A stretch of 64,000 nucleotides of DNA. It comes from Mycetocola reblochoni REB411. Its GTDB lineage: Bacteria; Actinomycetota; Actinomycetes; Actinomycetales; Microbacteriaceae. Positions 8,256 to 15,743 of this stretch are shown piece after piece. Within the stretch, counting starts at the first letter, position 1, and each line of letters starts with the position of its first letter. The position numbers were made by a program, and so were the translations under genes. The notes beneath the pieces were generated by a model. The model saw only the letters and a program-made list of their open reading frames with translations. It had not been told where the DNA came from and ran no database searches. Location of the stretch: positions 62,001 through 126,000 of the forward strand of contig NZ_FUKR01000022.1 in NCBI RefSeq assembly GCF_900163835.1, written 5' to 3'.

Positions 8256-9392
8256 ATGTCCCTGCCCTCGCCCTCCGACCGGGTCCTGCCTGAGCGCAGC
8301 GCGATCATCCAGGGCGACAACCTCGAGGTCGTCGCGACCCTGCCCGACGGGGCCTTCACCGTCGTCTACCTCGACCCGCCGTTCAACACCGGGAGGACGC
8401 AGCTGCGCGAGCAGCGCACCTCCGTGCGGAGCACGGCCGGCGCCGCCGGCTCGGTGAGCGGTTTCCGCGGTCGCAGCTACGGGCACGTGCGCGGCCAGCT
8501 CCGCCGCTACGACGACCGCTTCGACGACTACTGGGCGTTCCTCGAGCCGCGACTGCTGGAGGCCTGGCGGCTGCTCGCCGACGACGGCACCCTCTACCTG
8601 CACCTGGACTACCGCGAGGCGCACTACGCGAAGGTGCTGCTCGACGCCGTCTTCGGCCGCGAGTGCTTCCTCAACGAGATCATCTGGGCCTACGACTACG
8701 GTGCCAAGTCCCGGTCGCGCTGGCCGACCAAGCACGACACGATCCTCGTCTACGTCAAAGACCCGGATCGCTACCACTTCGACTCCAGCGCCGTCGACCG
8801 CGAGCCGTACATGGCGCCCGGCCTGGTCACGGAGGAGAAGGCCGCGAGGGGCAAGCTGCCGACCGACGTCTGGTGGCACACGATCGTGTCCCCGACGGGC
8901 AGGGAGAAGACCGGCTACCCGACGCAGAAGCCGCTCGGCATCCTCAAACGCATCCTGGCGGCGTCGAGCCGCGAGGGGGACTGGGTGCTGGACTTCTTCG
9001 CCGGCTCGGGGACCACAGGGGCCGCGGCGGCGGCGCTCGGGCGCAACTTCGTGCTCGTCGACGCCAACCCCGAGGCGGTCGCGGTGATGCGGGAGCGCCT
9101 CGAGCCGGGACTGGCCACGACCGCGGCGCCGCGGCTAGCATCGGCAGCAGCGGTGGCGCAGGGGCGCGGCACGGAGAGCGAGGCGGTCATCATGGCAGAC
9201 AGGGTCACCGGTCCGGCGTCCTACTTCCCGTCCATCGAGAAGACCTACGGCCGGCCCGTCGAGGAGTGGTTCGCGCTCATCGAGGCGTCGCCGCTCAGCC
9301 GGCACGGCGAGCTCGTCTCCTGGCTGAAGGCGGAGCACGGTCTCGGCCACGGGCACGCCAACGCGCTCGTCGCGCACGTGCTGAAGCGCTGA
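8256..9392 (+). CDS. Adenine-type DNA methyltransferase with C-terminal DUF4287 domain
   Basis: Predicted 378 residues. The catalytic motif IV is DPPF (YLDPPFNTG, residues 43-51) and the SAM-binding motif I is DFFAGSGTTG further on. That is the beta-type order of N6-adenine/N4-cytosine methyltransferases (Pfam N6_N4_Mtase). No restriction enzyme gene is adjacent, so it looks like an orphan methyltransferase. Residues 313-378, starting MADRVTGPASYFPSIEKTYG, form a complete DUF4287 domain that in other actinomycetes is often a separate 65-75 residue protein. The linker between them is Ala-rich. The start at 8256 has no Shine-Dalgarno but a -10 box directly upstream. Confidence 0.85.
   Translation: MSLPSPSDRVLPERSAIIQGDNLEVVATLPDGAFTVVYLDPPFNTGRTQLREQRTSVRSTAGAAGSVSGFRGRSYGHVRGQLRRYDDRFDDYWAFLEPRLLEAWRLLADDGTLYLHLDYREAHYAKVLLDAVFGRECFLNEIIWAYDYGAKSRSRWPTKHDTILVYVKDPDRYHFDSSAVDREPYMAPGLVTEEKAARGKLPTDVWWHTIVSPTGREKTGYPTQKPLGILKRILAASSREGDWVLDFFAGSGTTGAAAAALGRNFVLVDANPEAVAVMRERLEPGLATTAAPRLASAAAVAQGRGTESEAVIMADRVTGPASYFPSIEKTYGRPVEEWFALIEASPLSRHGELVSWLKAEHGLGHGHANALVAHVLKR
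9192..9392 (+). CDS. Possible independent DUF4287 protein nested in the methyltransferase frame
   Basis: An in-frame ATG at 9192 would give a 66-residue protein with exactly the usual start (MADRVTGPASYFPSI) and length of stand-alone DUF4287 proteins. A TAGCAT -10-like box lies at 9136-9141 and GGAGAG/GAGG motifs lie at 9172-9182. The DNA from 9110 to 9190 therefore looks like an intergenic promoter region that happens to remain open. The protein may be made alone, fused to the methyltransferase, or both. Function of DUF4287 is unknown. Confidence 0.45.
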   Translation: MADRVTGPASYFPSIEKTYGRPVEEWFALIEASPLSRHGELVSWLKAEHGLGHGHANALVAHVLKR

Positions 9393-9472
9393 GCGCGTCG
9401 GGTCGCGGCCCGCTCTCCCGCTAGCCTGGATGGCGGTGTGCCCGGACCGGCCGGGACCGGAAGCGAGGCTGT

Positions 9473-10384
9473 GTGCGGTACCTGATCGATCTCCTCCGCG
9501 GCGCGTTGATAGGCATGGCCGAGATCGTGCCGGGGATCAGCGGGGGGACCGCCGCCCTCATCGTCGGGGTCTACGAGACCGTGATCGCCTCGGCCGACCA
9601 GCTCATCCGCGGTGTCGTCCGCGGCGCAGCCGACCTGGTGCGGGGCAGGGGCGCCGCCAGGGCGCGCGAGCACTTCGCACGCGTGAGCTGGGGGGTGCTG
9701 CTCCCGCTCGGGGTGGGAATGGTGACGGCGGTGGTCCTCGGTGCCGCGGTGCTCGGCCCCCTCGTCGAGTCGCACCCCGTGCAGACGCGGGCGGTGATGC
9801 TCGGCCTCATGGCGGTCTCGCTGATCGTGCCGATCCGTCTCGTCGGGCCGCGGTGGAGGGCGGGCGAGGTGCTGCTCGCCGTGGTCGCGGCCGTCGGGGC
9901 GTTCCTGCTGACCGGCCTTCCCGCAGGCACGGTGACCGACCCGCCGATGATCCTCGTCGCCGCCTCGGCAGCCATCGCGGTGTGCGCTCTCGTCCTGCCC
10001 GGCACCTCCGGCTCGTTCCTGCTGCTCGTCTTCGGCATGTACGCGCCCACCCTCGCGGCCGTCAACGACCGGGACATCGGCTACCTGGCGGTGTTCATGC
10101 TCGGTGCGGTCTGCGGTCTCGCCCTGTTCGTCAGCGGTCTTCGCTGGCTGCTGGCCACCTACCACCGGGTCACCTTCGCGGTGGCGACGGGCCTCATGGC
10201 CGGATCGCTCCGCGCACTCTGGCCCTGGCAGGACGCGGACCGCGGTCTGCAGGCCCCCGGGGACGACCTCGGCGTGGTCACGCTGATGTTCCTCATCGGA
10301 GCGGCGGCCGTTGCGGCCCTGCTCATCGCCGAGAGCGCGCTGGTCAGGCGGAAGCGCGCCTCGGGCGCCGCCGTGCTGGACTGA
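9473..10384 (+). CDS. DUF368 membrane protein (PopT-like polyprenyl-phosphate transporter)
   Basis: Predicted 303-residue membrane protein with about eight to nine hydrophobic segments. It carries the family hallmark duplicated re-entrant motifs: AEIVPGISGGTAALIVGVYE near residue 17 and LVLPGTSGSFLLLVFGMY near residue 172. DUF368 proteins (PopT) were recently assigned to recycling undecaprenyl phosphate across the membrane for cell-wall synthesis; applying this here is by family. The GTG start at 9473 is preceded by GAAGCGAGG, and a TAGCCT -10-like box lies at 9422-9427. The convergent pspC gene follows after 9 bases. Confidence 0.85.
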   Translation: MRYLIDLLRGALIGMAEIVPGISGGTAALIVGVYETVIASADQLIRGVVRGAADLVRGRGAARAREHFARVSWGVLLPLGVGMVTAVVLGAAVLGPLVESHPVQTRAVMLGLMAVSLIVPIRLVGPRWRAGEVLLAVVAAVGAFLLTGLPAGTVTDPPMILVAASAAIAVCALVLPGTSGSFLLLVFGMYAPTLAAVNDRDIGYLAVFMLGAVCGLALFVSGLRWLLATYHRVTFAVATGLMAGSLRALWPWQDADRGLQAPGDDLGVVTLMFLIGAAAVAALLIAESALVRRKRASGAAVLD

Positions 10385-10393
10385 GCGGTCCGG

Positions 10394-10648
10394 TCAGCCG
10401 TTGCGGCCGCGGCTGAGCAGGCGCTCGACGATGATCGAGCCGTCCCAGCGCGGCAGGAACAGCCAGAGGACAATGTACAGGCCGACGCCGATCACCGGGA
10501 GCAGGAACGCGACGAGGGTCAGCAGCCGGACGACCCACGGGTTCCAGTCGAAGCGGTTCGCGATGCCGCCGCAGATGCCGCCGACGACGCGCTCGGGCCC
10601 GCGTCGGATCGGTGAGCGGCGCAGGGTGTCGAAGAAGCTGTTCGCCAT
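10394..10648 (-). CDS. PspC-domain membrane protein
   Basis: Predicted 84 residues. The segment VVGGICGGIANRFDWNPWVVRLLTLVA is the PspC signature: a small amphipathic block followed by one or two membrane spans (residues 36-66). PspC proteins take part in envelope-stress sensing. Here it stands alone with no PspA nearby, so a specific role is not inferred. The ATG at 10648 has AGGAGG a few bases upstream (read on the minus strand). Confidence 0.85.
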   Translation of the reverse strand: MANSFFDTLRRSPIRRGPERVVGGICGGIANRFDWNPWVVRLLTLVAFLLPVIGVGLYIVLWLFLPRWDGSIIVERLLSRGRNG

Positions 10649-10827
10649 GGGGTCCTCCTGAAGGGGTCGGTGTCTTCGAGCCTAGGCACTCGCACGGTGC
10701 GTGTGGTGCGCGCAGCGCGTAATTCAGGGTCGGATCAGGGGAGACCCTGAGGGCACGGATACTTTTCACACGGTTGCGGCGGTCGGGCGACCCACGAGGC
10801 GGGGCTGGCAGGGACGGCGCGGGGGTG

Positions 10828-11031
10828 GGATACTGTGCGAGGCCCCCGCAGCGGGTGGCCGGTTCCCAGCGCGAGGAGGTGGTTTCCGTGGACAGCGGTC
10901 CGAGTCGATCGTCGTACGCCACAGGAGGCGACACCCGCGCCATCTCCTCCTGATCCGGCGGCACGTCCGGCGCAGTGAACACCGCGGTGACCCGGCGATG
11001 CCGGGCGCCCGCCCGTGGGGAGGAACCCGCC
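10828..11031 (+). promoter_or_regulatory. Structured 5' leader of mgtE
   Basis: Between pspC and mgtE there are about 380 bases without a large gene. A GATACT/TACTGT -10-like box lies at 10829-10836. Immediately after it GGCCCCCG-cag-CGGGtGGCC (10841-10860) can form a hairpin. GAGGAGGTGG (10873-10882) can pair over ten positions (one G-U) with CCATCTCCTC (10940-10949), and CCCGGC-gat-GCCGGG (10991-11005) forms a third hairpin close to the mgtE ribosome-binding site. No M-box (ykoK) Mg2+ riboswitch consensus was recognised by eye. The 10653-10828 part shows nothing else convincing. Confidence 0.45.
10888..10953 (+). CDS. Putative 21-codon leader peptide upstream of mgtE
   Basis: A GTG at 10888 opens a 21-residue frame (VDSGPSRSSYATGGDTRAIS-S) ending with TGA at 10951-10953. 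GAGGAGG at 10873-10879, 8 bases upstream, is the best Shine-Dalgarno in this part of the window. The same SD is one arm of a ten-base-pair stem whose other arm (10940-10949) is the last codons of the peptide. A translating ribosome would open that stem. This is the architecture of leader-peptide control, as known for enterobacterial mgtL and corL, but the peptide itself is unrelated. Confidence 0.45.
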   Translation: MDSGPSRSSYATGGDTRAISS

Positions 11032-12378
11032 ATGCCTGCCATGCCCAGCTTCACCGAGTCGATCGAGGTGGCGCTCGACGCCAACGACCTCGGCAGCGCC
11101 AGGACCCAGCTCTCCGGCCTCGACGTCGACGCACTCAGCGAGCACCTGGACCACCAGAGCCCGCGCACGCGTGCGGTGCTGTTCCGGCTGCTGCCGAAGG
11201 CCAGGGCGCTCGACGTGTTCGAGCGCTTCGACACGGCCGTCCAGTCGGAGCTGATCGTCGAGCTCAGCGACGACGACACCGCCTCGCTGTTCGACCGGCT
11301 GCCGCCGGACGAGCGCGTCGAACTGATCGACGAGCTGCCGGCGAAGGTGGCGAAGCGGATCGTGCAGACCGTCCCGTCGTTCAGCAGGGGCGTCACCGCG
11401 ACGATGCTCGGCTACCCGCAGGACTCGGTCGGTCGCCGGATGGGCCCCGAGTACGTGCATGCCTTCCCCGACGAGACCGTCGCGCAGGCGCTCGACCGCG
11501 TCAAGCGCCTGGGCGGCCAGGCGGAGGAGATCTACACGATCCCCGTCACGGAGCGCTCGCGCACCCTCGCCGGCCTCATCAGCCTGCGCGCGCTCGTGCT
11601 CGCACCCGAGGGCGACCCGGTGTCCGCGCACATGATCGACCCGGTCAGCGCCAGGGTGGACGACGAGGCGGAGCTCGCCGCCCGGCGTCTGCTCGACGAG
11701 GAGGAGATCTCCGCCCTCCCGATCGTCGACACCGAGGACCGCCTCGTCGGCATGCTCGGCGGGGACGACGCGCACCGCATCGTCGAGGCGGAGGACAGGG
11801 AGGACGCGGCGCGCGCCGGGGGCGCGGAGCCGCTGTCGCGCCCCTACCTGCTCACCAGCGTTCTCGGCGTGGCGCGCTCGCGTGTGGTCTGGCTGCTCGT
11901 GCTCGCCGTCTCCGGCGTGCTGACGGTCAACGTGCTCGACATCTTCCAGGCGACGCTCGAGCAGCGCGTGGCGCTGTCGCTGTTCATCCCACTGCTCACG
12001 GGGATCGGTGGCAACACCGGGTCCCAGGCGGCGACGACGGTGACGCGGGCGCTGGCGATGGACGAGGCGCAGGTGAGAGACATCGGCCACGTGGCCTTCA
12101 AGGAGGCGCGCACCGGTCTGCTGCTCGGGGCGATCCTCGGGCTGCTCGGCTTCGCCGTGGCGAGCATCGTGTTCGGACTGGACATGGGCCTGGTGATCGG
12201 CATCACCCTGATCGGGGTGTGCACGATCGCGGCGACGGTCGGCGGCGTCATGCCGCTGGTGGCGAAGACGATCCGGGTGGACCCCGCGGTGTTCTCGACG
12301 CCGTTCATCTCGACGTTCTGCGACGCGACGGGGCTGATCCTGTACTTCATGGTCGCGAAGCTCGTCCTCGGCATCTAG
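11032..12378 (+). CDS. mgtE: Magnesium transporter MgtE
   Basis: Predicted 448 residues, the normal MgtE length. Order of parts: N-terminal Mg2+-binding helical domain (residues 10-130, with LSEHLDHQSPRTRAVLFRLLP and the LFDRLPPDERVELIDELP repeats), two CBS domains (about 135-255; the second contains ISALPIVDTEDRLVGMLGG), a plug helix, and five membrane spans from about residue 285. These include the ion-pore block GIGGNTGSQAATTVTRAL and the C-terminal FCDATGLILYF. It conducts Mg2+ inward and is gated by intracellular Mg2+. The ATG at 11032 has GGGGAGGAA 6 bases upstream. Confidence 0.93.
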   Translation: MPAMPSFTESIEVALDANDLGSARTQLSGLDVDALSEHLDHQSPRTRAVLFRLLPKARALDVFERFDTAVQSELIVELSDDDTASLFDRLPPDERVELIDELPAKVAKRIVQTVPSFSRGVTATMLGYPQDSVGRRMGPEYVHAFPDETVAQALDRVKRLGGQAEEIYTIPVTERSRTLAGLISLRALVLAPEGDPVSAHMIDPVSARVDDEAELAARRLLDEEEISALPIVDTEDRLVGMLGGDDAHRIVEAEDREDAARAGGAEPLSRPYLLTSVLGVARSRVVWLLVLAVSGVLTVNVLDIFQATLEQRVALSLFIPLLTGIGGNTGSQAATTVTRALAMDEAQVRDIGHVAFKEARTGLLLGAILGLLGFAVASIVFGLDMGLVIGITLIGVCTIAATVGGVMPLVAKTIRVDPAVFSTPFISTFCDATGLILYFMVAKLVLGI

Positions 12379-12459
12379 CGGTCCGCGGCGGCTCGTGCTC
12401 CGTGGCCACGGGGGCCGCGGCGCGCATGTCGGCGCCCGTGGCCGCCGTGGGTCCGCCGG

Positions 12460-13155
12460 TCAGGCGTGGCGGATGAGCCACTCCGTCGCGGCGGAGGACA
12501 GCGGGCGGTCGGAGTACACCCGGCGGAGCGAGCCGGGCGCGCTCGGCGGACGGCCCTCCCAGATGAGGCCGAGGCCCAGCCGGTCGAGCACGGCGGTCGA
12601 CGCGCGGTTGTCGCTGATCGCCCTTGCCGTCACCGGCAGCTCCGGGTGCAGGGCGTCGGCTGCCGCGAGCGCCGCGCGGGCGAGCTCGGTGGCCAGCCCC
12701 CTGCCCCAGGAGTCGGGGGAGAGACGGTAGCCGAGGTTCCAGACCGCCGGCTCGGCGAGCAGGCGGACCCCGCCCGTCCCGATCATGCGGCCCGACGCCG
12801 CACGCCTCACCGCGGCGGGCGGCGGGCCCTGGGGTGACGATGCCGGCGGGTGCGCGGTCGTCGCGCTCGTCGGGGCCGTCGCTGCCGTCTGGGTCGTCGG
12901 GGCCGTCGCGGACGTCTGGGCCGTGTCGTCGAGCAGCCGGACCGCCCACGGGCCGAGCCCGGTCGCCGCCGCGCTCGCGCGCGCCTCGTCGATGAGCTCG
13001 ACGGCCTGCTCCCTGGCGGTGAAACGCCCGGAGGGGAGGTGCCGCCACGTACGGGCGTCCGCGTACACGGTGAAGACGTCGTCCGCGTCCTCGGGGCGGA
13101 GGGGCGCCAGCAGGAGCCGCTGCGTGCGGACGGTCCGTCCCGGTGTCGCGGTCAT
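12460..13155 (-). CDS. RimJ/RimL-type GNAT acetyltransferase with low-complexity insert
   Basis: Predicted 231 residues. The start TVRTQRLLLAPLRPEDADDVF and the acetyl-CoA-binding segment GYRLSPDSWGRGLATELARAAL followed by NRASTAVLDRLGL identify the RimJ/RimL GNAT group, which acetylates N-termini of ribosomal proteins or small amines. Between the first half and the core, residues 77-122 are a Thr/Ala/Pro-rich run (AQTSATAPTTQTAATAP) with no counterpart in the family. It is encoded by an imperfect 30-base tandem repeat near 12865-12925. Substrate unknown. Confidence 0.8.
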   Translation of the reverse strand: MTATPGRTVRTQRLLLAPLRPEDADDVFTVYADARTWRHLPSGRFTAREQAVELIDEARASAAATGLGPWAVRLLDDTAQTSATAPTTQTAATAPTSATTAHPPASSPQGPPPAAVRRAASGRMIGTGGVRLLAEPAVWNLGYRLSPDSWGRGLATELARAALAAADALHPELPVTARAISDNRASTAVLDRLGLGLIWEGRPPSAPGSLRRVYSDRPLSSAATEWLIRHA

Positions 13156-13188
13156 GGCTCCAGTGTGCCGCGGGCCGCCGACACACGG

Positions 13189-13221
13189 CTCGGCCCGGGC
13201 GCGCTGTGCGCCCGGGCCGAG
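13189..13221. terminator. Strong hairpin between the GNAT gene and ptsH
   Basis: CTCGGCCCGGGCGC and its exact complement GCGCCCGGGCCGAG (14 bp) enclose a 5-base loop. No U-run follows, as is common in high-G+C actinomycetes. It lies downstream of ptsH on the minus strand. Confidence 0.65.
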
Positions 13222-13225
13222 TGTG

Positions 13226-13248
13226 CGGGGTCGGAGAGACCGACCCCG
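13226..13248. terminator. Hairpin directly after the ptsH stop
   Basis: CGGGGTCGG-agaga-CCGACCCCG (9-bp stem, 5-base loop) abuts the ptsH stop codon. Together with the adjacent 13189-13221 hairpin it forms a double terminator for the fructose PTS operon. Confidence 0.7.
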
Positions 13249-13518
13249 TCAGGCGGCGTCGAGGTCGGTCTCGAGCAGCGTGACGAGCTCGTCGAGCACG
13301 CGGTCGGCGTCGTCGCCCTCGGTGCGGAGGACGACCTCGGTGCCGTGGCCGGCGCCCAGGCCCATGAGGGAGAGGATGCTCGCCGCGTTGAGCTCCGGGC
13401 CGCCGGGGACGGCGATGGTCACGGGGACCCCCGTCGCGGTGACGGCCTCGACGAAGATCTTCGCGGGGCGGGCGTGCAGGCCGGAGGCGCTGGCGATTCG
13501 GGCGGTTCGTTCGGCCAT
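13249..13518 (-). CDS. ptsH: Phosphocarrier protein HPr
   Basis: Predicted 89-residue cytosolic phosphocarrier of the sugar phosphotransferase system, passing phosphate from enzyme I to EIIA of FruA. His15 in SGLHARPA is the phosphorylation site. Ser47 in NAASILSLMGLGA matches the regulatory Ser46 region of Bacillus HPr, although HPr kinase is generally absent from actinomycetes. An AAAGGGG ribosome-binding site precedes the ATG. It lies downstream of fruA, so the locus has both the HPr and the fructose-specific EII; enzyme I is not in the window. Confidence 0.95.
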   Translation of the reverse strand: MAERTARIASASGLHARPAKIFVEAVTATGVPVTIAVPGGPELNAASILSLMGLGAGHGTEVVLRTEGDDADRVLDELVTLLETDLDAA

Positions 13519-13675
13519 GGTGGCCCCTTTCCTCGTGGCTCCGGCGGTGCCGGCGCGGGTGTGCGGTGGTGTGACGTGGGTCTGGTCGTGGTGCTGGCCG
13601 GTCGGCCCGGCCGGTCGGCGGGGCTGACGGGTGGCGCGCCGACCGGATCACCCGGAGCGGAGCGCCACCCCGAAA

Positions 13676-15718
13676 CTACACGGCCGCGGCCGTGCGGGCC
13701 CCGGGAGCCTCGGCTGGCTGAGCCCCGGCCGCGTCGAGACCGGCGGGACGCCCGATGAACTTCAGTGCGATCACCACGGCGGTGCTGATGACCACCCCGG
13801 CGAGGACCGCCGCGGCGAAGCCGAGGAACGGGTTGATCGCGAAGAAGACGAACACGCCGCCGTGCGGGGCGAGCGACTGCACGCCGAGCGCCATGCTGAG
13901 CGCCCCGGTCACCGTTCCGCCCGCGATCGCCGCGGGGAGGACCCGCAGCGGGTCGACGGCGGCGAAGGGGATCGCGCCCTCGGAGATGAACGCCGCGCCG
14001 AGCAGCCACGACGACGCACCGTTCTGCCGCTCGACCGCGGTGAAGCGCTTCGGGGCGATCCAGGTGGCGAAGGACATCGCGATCGGCGGCACCATGCCGG
14101 CGGCCATGACGGCGGCCATGATCGTGTACGGCGCGGGGTTGTCCATCGAGGCGGCCGCGAGGCCGGTGGTGGCGAAGGTGTACGCGACCTTGTTGATCGG
14201 TCCGCCGAGGTCGAAGCACATCATCAGACCCAGCAGCGCGCCGAGCGCGATCGCGCCCGCACCCGACAGCGAGGTCAGCCACGCGGTCAGCTCGCTCATC
14301 AGCCAGGCGATGGGCCGGCCGAGGACGAGCAGCAGCAGACCGGAGGTGACGATGGAGCCGATCAGCGGGATGATGACGACGGGCATGAGGCCGCGCAGCC
14401 AGCGCGGCGCGTTGATCCGGCCGATCGCCCAGGCGATGAATCCGGCGAGCAGACCGCCGACGAGGCCGCCGATGAAGCCCGCGCCCATGAGCACCGACAC
14501 CGATCCGGCGACGAAGCCCGGCGCGATGCCCGGCCGGTCGGCGATGGCGAAGGCGATGAACCCGGCGAGCACGGGGACGAGGAAGTCCATCGAAGCCTTG
14601 CCGATGATGAAGGCGATCGATCCCAGGTACTGGCCGATGCCGCCGGCCGGCAGCTCCCACAGGGAATTGTTCAGGGCGACCTGTTCCGCTTGATCTGTGA
14701 CGTCGAAGCCGCCCAGCAGGAAGCCGAGCGCGATGAGCAGACCGCCGCCGGCGACGAAGGGGATCATGTAGCTCACGCCGGTCAGCAGCCAGCGCTTGAT
14801 GCGCGCGCCGACGGACTCGCTCTGCGCCTGCTGCGCCTGGCCGCCCGCGGTCGCTCCGCCGCCGGAGGGCACGTGCTCGGCGCGCGGGTCGTCGATGGCG
14901 GCGACGGCGGCGGCGATGAGCTCGCCCGGCGCCTCGATGCCGCGCTTCACCCCGGTGCGGATCACGGGCTTTCCGGCGAAACGCTCGGGCCCGCGCACGT
15001 CCACGTCGACGGCGAAGATGACGGCGTCGGCGTCGGCGATCACGGAGGCAGGCAGCGGGGTGTAGCCGCTGGAGCCCTGCGGCTCGACGTGCAGCTCCAC
15101 GTCGGAGCCCTGCCCGGCGGCGGTGAGCGCGTCGGCGGCCATGAAGGTGTGGGCGATCCCGGTCGCGCAGGCGGTGACCGCGACGATCCGGGGCTTGCGC
15201 CCGCCCGCGCCGGTGGCGGCCTGCGGCGTCGAGGTGCTCGCGGCGGGTGCATGCGCCGCGGGTGCGCCGGAGCCGAGCGCCTCGGCGACGAGGGCGACGA
15301 CCTCGTCATCGCTGCGGGCCGCGCGCAGGGCGGCGGTGAAGTCGGGCCGGACGAGCGCCCTGGCCAGGGAGGACAGCATGCTCAGGTGCTCGCTGTCCGC
15401 GCCGGCGGGGGCAGCGAGGAAGAACACCAGGTCGGCGGGGCCGTCGGCCGCTCCGAAGTCCACCCCGGGGGCCAGGCGGGCCATGGCGATGCTCGGCGTC
15501 GTCACGGCTGCGCTGCGGCAGTGGGGGATGGCGATGCCGCCGGGAAGGCCGGTGGCGTCCTTCTGCTCACGTGCCCAGGCGTCGTCGAAGAGCGCGTCGG
15601 CGCCGGTGGCGCGTCCCGCGTCGACGACGCGCTGGGCGAGCGCCCTGATCACGGACGGCTTGTCGGCGCCGATCCTGGTGTCCAGGCTCACGAGAGCGCT
15701 GGTGATGATGTCCTGCAT
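13676..15718 (-). CDS. fruA: Fructose-specific PTS enzyme II, EIIABC fusion
   Basis: Predicted 680-residue membrane protein importing fructose as fructose 1-phosphate. EIIA occupies residues 1-150 with phospho-His66 in GIAIPHCRS. EIIB spans about 175-275 with phospho-Cys184 in VTACATGIAHT. EIIC spans about 305-660 with eight or more membrane segments, starting at LLTGVSYMIPFVAGGGLLIALGF and including the DLGGPINKVAYTF sugar-site loop. Ala/Pro- and Gly/Gln-rich linkers join the domains. It follows fruK after 25 bases and belongs to the leftward operon fruR-fruK-fruA-ptsH. Confidence 0.95.
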   Translation of the reverse strand: MQDIITSALVSLDTRIGADKPSVIRALAQRVVDAGRATGADALFDDAWAREQKDATGLPGGIAIPHCRSAAVTTPSIAMARLAPGVDFGAADGPADLVFFLAAPAGADSEHLSMLSSLARALVRPDFTAALRAARSDDEVVALVAEALGSGAPAAHAPAASTSTPQAATGAGGRKPRIVAVTACATGIAHTFMAADALTAAGQGSDVELHVEPQGSSGYTPLPASVIADADAVIFAVDVDVRGPERFAGKPVIRTGVKRGIEAPGELIAAAVAAIDDPRAEHVPSGGGATAGGQAQQAQSESVGARIKRWLLTGVSYMIPFVAGGGLLIALGFLLGGFDVTDQAEQVALNNSLWELPAGGIGQYLGSIAFIIGKASMDFLVPVLAGFIAFAIADRPGIAPGFVAGSVSVLMGAGFIGGLVGGLLAGFIAWAIGRINAPRWLRGLMPVVIIPLIGSIVTSGLLLLVLGRPIAWLMSELTAWLTSLSGAGAIALGALLGLMMCFDLGGPINKVAYTFATTGLAAASMDNPAPYTIMAAVMAAGMVPPIAMSFATWIAPKRFTAVERQNGASSWLLGAAFISEGAIPFAAVDPLRVLPAAIAGGTVTGALSMALGVQSLAPHGGVFVFFAINPFLGFAAAVLAGVVISTAVVIALKFIGRPAGLDAAGAQPAEAPGARTAAAV

Positions 15719-15743
15719 GATGACCTCCGTTGGTCGGTTCTGC

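Noticed and set aside
10680-11031. M-box (Mg2+) riboswitch ahead of mgtE
   Set aside because: The expected conserved M-box core could not be found by eye; only hairpins and a small ORF are supported. A covariance search would decide.
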